Shown: positions 58,658 to 64,000 of the stretch, piece by piece
Position numbering within the stretch: the first letter of the stretch is position 1
Layout of the letters: every line of letters starts with the position of its first letter
From: Muraenolepis orangiensis
Taxonomy: Eukaryota; Chordata; Actinopteri; Gadiformes; Muraenolepididae
Direction of reading: 5' to 3'
Length of the DNA stretch: 64,000 nucleotides
Assembly: GCA_027704905.1 (NCBI GenBank)
Contig: JANIIK010000687.1
Location: 1 to 64,000, forward strand
Notes under the pieces: model-generated
The model's input: the letters and a program-made list of their open reading frames with translations, nothing else
What the model was told of the DNA's origin: nothing
Databases searched by the model: none
Made by a program: the position numbers and the translations under genes

Positions 58658-58921
58658 GTTCTCACATATTTCAGAGGATGACTGGTTGTGAGTGGGATGA
58701 TGAGGATGGTGATACTTATTGTTATGACCAGTTTGGTTAGAATGGGAAGGACTATGACAAGGAGACATGGATCGCTCCAAAACCACAGGCTGTCTCCTCC
58801 AAACAGAGATTGGATCAGAATAGAGCTGGTAATGAACACAGGAAGACCTTCATCACCAAGGTGTTTGTTGATTGGCTGAAGAAGTTCCTGGCCTATGGGA
58901 AGAGCACTCTGCAGAGAACAG
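58658..58921 (+). pseudogene. Locus 2 exon 3, alpha2 domain (nonsense codon)
   Basis: It reads GSHIFQRMTGCEWDDEDGD, then YDQFG followed by TAG at 58738-58740 where locus 1 has TAT. After the stop the frame continues correctly to FVDWLKKFLAYGKSTLQRT. It is 15 nt shorter than a 279-bp parent exon. The conserved second cysteine codon (TGT in locus 1) is TTT here, so the alpha2 disulfide would be lost. Confidence 0.86.
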
Positions 58922-58965
58922 GTAGAGTCACATGACCAGGTGGGCGTCGACAGACACCCCCCCCC

Positions 58966-59147
<182 letters not shown>

Positions 59148-59258
59148 TTTTTATCCCCCCATACCTGCTCTATTAGTAAGTAATTGTATATCTGTTTTTA
59201 GTAGTAACTATTATTTAACCACTGTACATGGTGCACATTTGCACACACTCTCTTCTTC

Positions 59259-59262
<4 letters not shown>

Positions 59263-59322
<60 letters not shown>
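59263..59322. repeat. (CT)n before the alpha3 acceptor, locus 2
   Basis: About 30 CT units ending in GGTCCAG. Longer than at locus 1. Confidence 0.9.
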
Positions 59323-59325
<3 letters not shown>

Positions 59326-59329
59326 CCAG

Positions 59330-59624
59330 AGCGTCCGTCGGAGCCCCTCTTCCCCAGTGGTGTGCCATGCTACAGGCTTCTACCCTAACAGGGTGGTGGT
59401 GTTCTGGAGGAGAGACCACCAGGAGCTCCATGAGCACGTGGACCACGGGGAGGTCCTCCCCAACCACGACGGGACCTTCCAGGTCAGCGTTGGCCTGAAC
59501 CTGACGTCGGTCCCACCGGAGGACTGGGGGACGTACGAGTGTGTGGTCCAGCTGTTAGGCATCGAGGACATCCTGGTCCCGCTGGACCCGGCCCTCATCA
59601 TGACCAACTGGGAAGGAGATGGAG
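59330..59624 (+). pseudogene. Locus 2 exon 4, alpha3 Ig C1 domain (17-nt deletion)
   Basis: It lacks 17 nt found in locus 1 right after the CGTCCATCG at its start, so the domain is out of phase with exon 3. The rest (VVCHATGFYP to TYECVVQ) stays open and nearly identical to locus 1. Confidence 0.85.
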
Positions 59625-59912
59625 GTAGGGCAACGTGCTAAACACACAGCTCTCAGGAAGGGCTCACTTCAGAGGAACACGTTGGATTGTGGGTAAATGA
59701 GTCCTATGAATAGAGCTAAGCTAAGCCAAGTCCCTGAGTGACCCTGAGCTCCAGAACAGATTCCACTGGAGTAGTCAGACTGCCGTTGTGTTGGTATGTA
59801 GCATCACGTGTCCATAGACATGTGGTTCAAGGGTGGAGGGATGGATGAGTGATGGACTCTGTCCACCCTATATGATTACAGACCTGCTTTTCTTCTCTTG
59901 ATTTACCTGAAG

Positions 59913-60017
59913 GGGTCCAGAGGACCATCTGCATCGTCATCATCATTGGGTCTCTGGTTGTCACCTCTGCAAACGCTTTTATAATCTGTGTTTCCATTTT
60001 GTCCATGAGGAGGAACG
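59913..60017 (+). pseudogene. Locus 2 exon 5, transmembrane segment
   Basis: A hydrophobic segment (TICIVIIIGSLVVTSA, then FIICVSIL) ending in SMRRN, between CTGAAG and GGTGAGT. It diverges more from locus 1 than the other exons do. Confidence 0.8.
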
Positions 60018-60107
60018 GTGAGTGAATCCAACTCTTCAGGAGGACCAACACCTGAACTCCACCTGCTCCTACTTCCTTCTCCCTCGTTGAGTCCCTTCCT
60101 ACAATCT

Positions 60108-61045
60108 GATTGGTTGTGGTCATACACTAGTGGTCTCCATCTCTGAGTGGAGAACCTTCTCTAGTGTCCACAGTGTTGTTGTGGCGTTAAGAATTTCAAA
60201 GTGTAATAACATTCAGATATTTACCACTATTACAACACTAATCATTTATCTTGATCCATAGTGCGCCAGATCCTTAGGGCCAAGCGCCGACTGGCTGGTG
60301 AGTAAAATGTGTTTTTACTGCAGATTAACACTTCAGTATTGAATGAGAGTCTCTGGAATGAACTATACAGCTCTGTTGACCTAGATACATCTAGCTAACT
60401 GGACTATACAGCTCTGTTGACCTAGATACATCTAGCTCACTGGACTATACAGCTCTGTTGACCTAGATACATCTAGCTCACTGGACTATACAGCTATGTT
60501 GACCTAGATACATCTAGCTCACTGGACTATACAGCTCTGTTGACCTAGATCCATCTAGCTCAGTGAATTCATTCACTGATTGGTTGTGGTCATACACTTG
60601 TGGTCTCCATCTCTGAGTGAAGAACCTCCTCTAGTGTCGTGTCCACAGTGTTGTTGTGGCGTTAAGAATTTCAAAGTGTAATAACATTCAGATATTTACC
60701 ACGATTACAACACTAATTATTTATCTTGATCCATAGTGTGCAAGATCCTTTGGGCCAAGCCACTGGCTGGTGAGTAAAATGTGCTTTTACTGCAGATTAA
60801 CACTTCAGTATTGAATGAGAGTCCTAGATACATCTAGCTCACTGAACTATACAGCTCTGTTGACATAGATACAGCTAGCTCACTGGACTATACAGCTCTG
60901 TTGACCTAGATACATCTACCTCACTGGCCTATACAGCTCTGTTGACATAGATACATCTAGCTCACTGGACTATACAGCTCTGTTGACCTAGATACATCTA
61001 CCTCACTGGCCTATACAGCTCTGTTGACCTATATACATCTAGCTC
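60108..61045. repeat. Direct duplication of about 470 bp containing exon 6
   Basis: The segment starting GATTGGTTGTGGTCATACAC at 60108 recurs from 60578 with the exon 6 copy, its splice sites and the following intron. Locus 1 has only one copy. Confidence 0.82.
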
Positions 61046-61638
61046 ACTGAACTAAACAGCTCTGTTGACCTAGATACATCTAGCTCACTGGACTATAGAG
61101 CTATGTTGACCTAGATACATCTAGCTCACTGGACTATAGAGCTCCGTTGACCTAGATACATCTAGCTCACTGGACTATAGAGCTCTGTTGACCTAGATAC
61201 ATCTAGCTCACTGGACTATACAGCTCTGTTGACCTAGATACATCTAGCTCACTGGACTATACAGCTCTGTTTACCTAGATACATCTAGCTCACTGGACTA
61301 TACAGCTCTGTTGACCTAGATACATCTAGCTCACTGGACTATACAGCTCTGTTGACCTAGATACATCTAGCTCACTGGACTCTACAGCTCTGTTGACCTA
61401 GATACATCTAGCTCACTGGACTATACAGCTCTGGTGACCTTGATACATCTAGCTCACTGGACTATAGAGCTCTGTTGACCTAGATACATCTAGCTCACTG
61501 GACTATAGAGCTCTGTTGACCTAGATACATCTAGCTCAGTCATGAATTCAGCTCCTCACATTCTGCTCCTTACCAGGTTCTGACACCAGCTCTGAGGTCA
61601 CTGGGGAACAGAATCCAGCTCCTGAGCCCAACCTCTGA
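60262..61638 (+). pseudogene. Locus 2 cytoplasmic-tail exons, with one duplicated
   Basis: Exon 6 (60262-60297) reads VRQILRAKRRLAG. A second, degenerate copy lies at 60737-60769 (VCKILWAKPLAG) within a direct duplication of about 470 bp. Exon 7 (61577-61638) reads GSDTSSEVTGEQNPAPEPNL and stops at TGA 61636-61638, because one base is missing relative to locus 1. Arrays of the 41-bp repeat separate these exons. Confidence 0.72.
60345..61545. repeat. 41-bp minisatellite, locus 2, two blocks
   Basis: About 5 copies at 60345-60568 and about 17 at 60826-61545 of the unit with ACTATACAGCTCTGTTGACC. The blocks are separated by the duplicated exon 6 segment. Confidence 0.92.
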
Positions 61639-61719
61639 ACACAGAGTCAGTATTTGGTGACATCACAATATTTTAGAGGAGGGTGATCATATATTTACAG
61701 TACATTACTGCAATATATC

Positions 61720-62880
61720 ATCACAGTAATATATTGACAGTATTATGTTAACATCATCACAGTAATATAGTAACAGTATTATCTTAACATCATCACAGTA
61801 ATATAGTAACAGTATTATCTTAACATCATCACAGTAATATAGTAACAGTATTATCTTAACATCATCACAGTAATATAGTAACAGTATTATCTTAACATCA
61901 TCACAGTAATATAGTAACAGTATTATCTTAACATCATCACAGTAATATAGTAACAGTATTATCTTAACATCATCACAGTAATATAGTAACATAGTATTAT
62001 CTTAACATCATCACAGTAATATATGAACAGTATTATCTTAACATCATCACAGTAATATAGTAACAGTATTATCTTAACATCATCACAGTAATATAGTAAC
62101 AGTATTATCTTAACATCATCACAGTAATATATGAACAGTATTATCTTAACATCATCACAGTAATATAGTAACAGTATTATGTTAACATCATCACAGTAAT
62201 ATAGTAACAGTATTATCTTAACATCATCACAGTAATATATGAACAGTATTATCTTAACATCATCACAGTAATATAGTAACAGTATTATCTTAACATCATC
62301 ACAGTAATATATGAACAGTATTATCTTAACATCATCACAGTAATATAGTAACAGTATTATCTTAACATCATCACAGTAATATATGAACAGTATTATCTTA
62401 ACATCATCACAGTAATATAGTAACAGTATTATCTTAACATCATCACAGTAATATAGTAACAGTATTATCTTAACATCATCACAGTAATATAGTAACAGTA
62501 TTATCTTAACATCATCACAGTAATATATGAACAGTATTATCTTAACATCATCACAGTAATATAGTAACAATATTATCTTAACATCATCACAGTAATATAG
62601 TAACAGTATTATCTTAACATCATCACAGTAATATAGTAACAGTATTATCTTAACATCATCACAGTAATATAGTAACAGTATTATCTTAACATCATCACAG
62701 TAATATAGTAACAGTATTATCTTAACATCATCACAGTAATATAGTAACAGTATTATCTTAACATCATCACAGTAATATAGTAACAGTATTATCTTAACAT
62801 CATCACAGTAATATAGTAACAGTATTATCTTAACATCATCACAGTAATATAGTAACAGTATTATCTTAACATCATCACAT
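61720..62880. repeat. 36-bp minisatellite, locus 2 last intron
   Basis: About 32 copies of the unit with ATCATCACAGTAATATAGTA. A sub-variant with ATATATGAACAG recurs at intervals, which suggests multi-unit duplications. Confidence 0.95.
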
Positions 62881-63100
62881 TGATATCTTGACTCATGCTA
62901 AATGGGTTCATCCTGTCTTGTTCTTCCTTCCTGTTTAGGGTCAACTGAACCATGAAGACTCTTCTCCCGTTCAGCTTAAAGCAGCACAGAGTAGACTGCT
63001 GCTCATTTACAATCATTACTAACAGCCTTCAGCTAACTTCACATGCTATGAGTGATCTATTACAATAACATTCATATGTGCTTTGATTTAGAAATGAGTC

Positions 63101-63481
63101 ATCAATTAGTCATAAACCTCCAATCTGTCACTTGGAAACTACGGCAACATCACCTTGCCTGTGGACGGCCATTTTGGTTTGGTTCCCGCCGCTTCACCTT
63201 GTAGCGTTTGAATTATGCTATTTGGTTTTATAATATTTATGTTTAAAATAATGTTTAAAGATTCATATCAATGTATTACCCCTGAGAAGTGAATTGGTTT
63301 GATTGAGTTTTTATACAATGGTAAACCGGTGTGTTTTTCAATGTTTCATTTGAAATGTATTCCAGTGGTTTATTGTCATGTTCTTGTGCTTATTATGTGT
63401 TTGTAATGGTTTGAAGTGAGTTTGATGAAGGACTTTTATTTTGAAGAGGTTCTAGACGGATGAGGAAGGGAAGCTGGCGTG
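63101..63481. other. Flank of locus 2, no gene seen
   Basis: Unique AT-rich sequence apart from GGACGGCCATTTTGG and TTCCCGCCGCTTC near 63160-63197, which resemble YY1-like and E2F-like words. No coding signal. Confidence 0.4.
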
Positions 63482-64000
63482 TAGTGATGGGAATTCCGGC
63501 TCTTTTGAGTGAGCCGGCTCATTTGGCTCGGCTCACCAAGAAGAGCCGGCTCTTTCGGCTCCCAAACGGCTCTTCTATTTGACCACATATACCTTTTATT
63601 TACATGAAAGAGGTGGTGGTTCTTGATGTCCAGCAATCAGTGGCAAACTGCAGTAGCTTCCTTAACCCTGGCCTGCAGTGAAGCACGTTCTCTATCATAC
63701 AGTCTCGGAATGGTTTTTTGACAGTGTTTTCCTGCTTGGAGGAACATTGGATTGAGAGCCTCTGTGTGAAGCTTCAGAATCCCTTTTCCTCCACAATGGA
63801 AAATGGTTGGAAATCACTTGCAATCATTTTGGCCAATTCTTCATCCACTATGTTCTGTCTAGCTGGGGTCATTCATTGCCTTTGCCATTCATTGCATATA
63901 AATTGTCTTATTGAGGTCTGTGTAGCTGTTGGGTTTTGGGTACCTGACGCATGGGGGGTAGATCCTGTAGCTGCAGCAGCAACAGGTGGAGTAGACACAC
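63482..64000 (-). mobile_element. hAT (Ac/ZBED-like) transposon end with decayed transposase
   Basis: A TAGTGATGGGAATTCCGGCT-type terminus at 63482 is followed by repeated GAGCCGGCTC words. On the minus strand, 63770-63850 reads DEELAKMIASDFQPFSIVEE, a hallmark of hAT/ZBED transposases. After a frame break it continues with EALNPMFLQAGK and YDRERASLQARVKEA. Stops and shifts show it is inactive. The element runs past the right edge of the window. Confidence 0.75.

Noticed and set aside
61705..62570. Minus-strand open frames repeating LLYYCDDVKIIL
   Set aside because: Translation of the 36-bp intronic minisatellite; the period is a multiple of three, so no stop appears.

Overview
The window looks like teleost fish genomic DNA. 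It holds two tandem copies of an MHC class I alpha-chain gene of the classical-like U type. They have the exon layout signal / alpha1 / alpha2 / alpha3 / transmembrane / short cytoplasmic exons, sit in introns full of (CT)n and (CA)n, and are surrounded by fish-typical transposons (L2/CR1-like, Tx1-like and Rex3-like LINEs, hAT elements, a tRNA-derived SINE, a Ty3/gypsy element). The extreme tandem-repeat density together with class I duplication would fit a gadiform (cod-like) fish, but that is inference and nothing here proves the species.

Layout. (1) 1-32238 is one huge G/T-rich minisatellite with a 33-bp unit, roughly 970 copies, open at the left edge. Three C/A variant positions per unit drift from mostly C on the left to almost all A at the right end. 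(2) 32239-32522 is a short unique segment with an SXY-like class I promoter candidate (TGACGTCA plus ATTGG). (3) 32523 to about 42540 is MHC class I locus 1, a pseudogene with frameshifts and stops in alpha1 and alpha2. Its intron 3 contains an L2-like LINE that looks one frameshift from intact and a deleted Tx1-like LINE, each bounded by CT repeats. (4) About 42540-51800 is intergenic. It holds a reversed LINE 3' end whose coding sequence has expanded into a 23-bp minisatellite, a 39-bp repeat, a nested inverted-repeat DNA element, a hAT element carrying a nested Rex3-like LINE, a SINE with an internal 19-bp array, another LINE 3' fragment and a 33-bp tandem repeat. (5) About 51806 to about 63100 is MHC class I locus 2, the paralogous copy about 19.4 kb downstream. 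Its intron 1 carries a complete, apparently very young Ty3/gypsy (CsRn1-like) retrotransposon with identical LTRs and an uninterrupted gag-pol frame. Locus 2 has a nonsense codon in alpha2, a 17-nt deletion in alpha3 and loss of a conserved alpha2 cysteine. (6) 63482-64000 is the end of a decayed hAT transposase element on the minus strand.

How it fits together. A segmental duplication copied the class I gene from just upstream of exon 1 to past the 3' UTR, without the SXY-like promoter. Both copies then decayed while their intronic minisatellites expanded, by far the most in locus 2. The only intact long coding sequence is the gag-pol of the gypsy element; neither MHC copy can encode a normal class I heavy chain as read here. 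I did not find a convincing new multi-gene system. The most unusual features are the giant structured minisatellite next to an MHC promoter, the minisatellite born from LINE coding sequence, and the dated retrotransposon insertion with its empty site preserved in the paralog.
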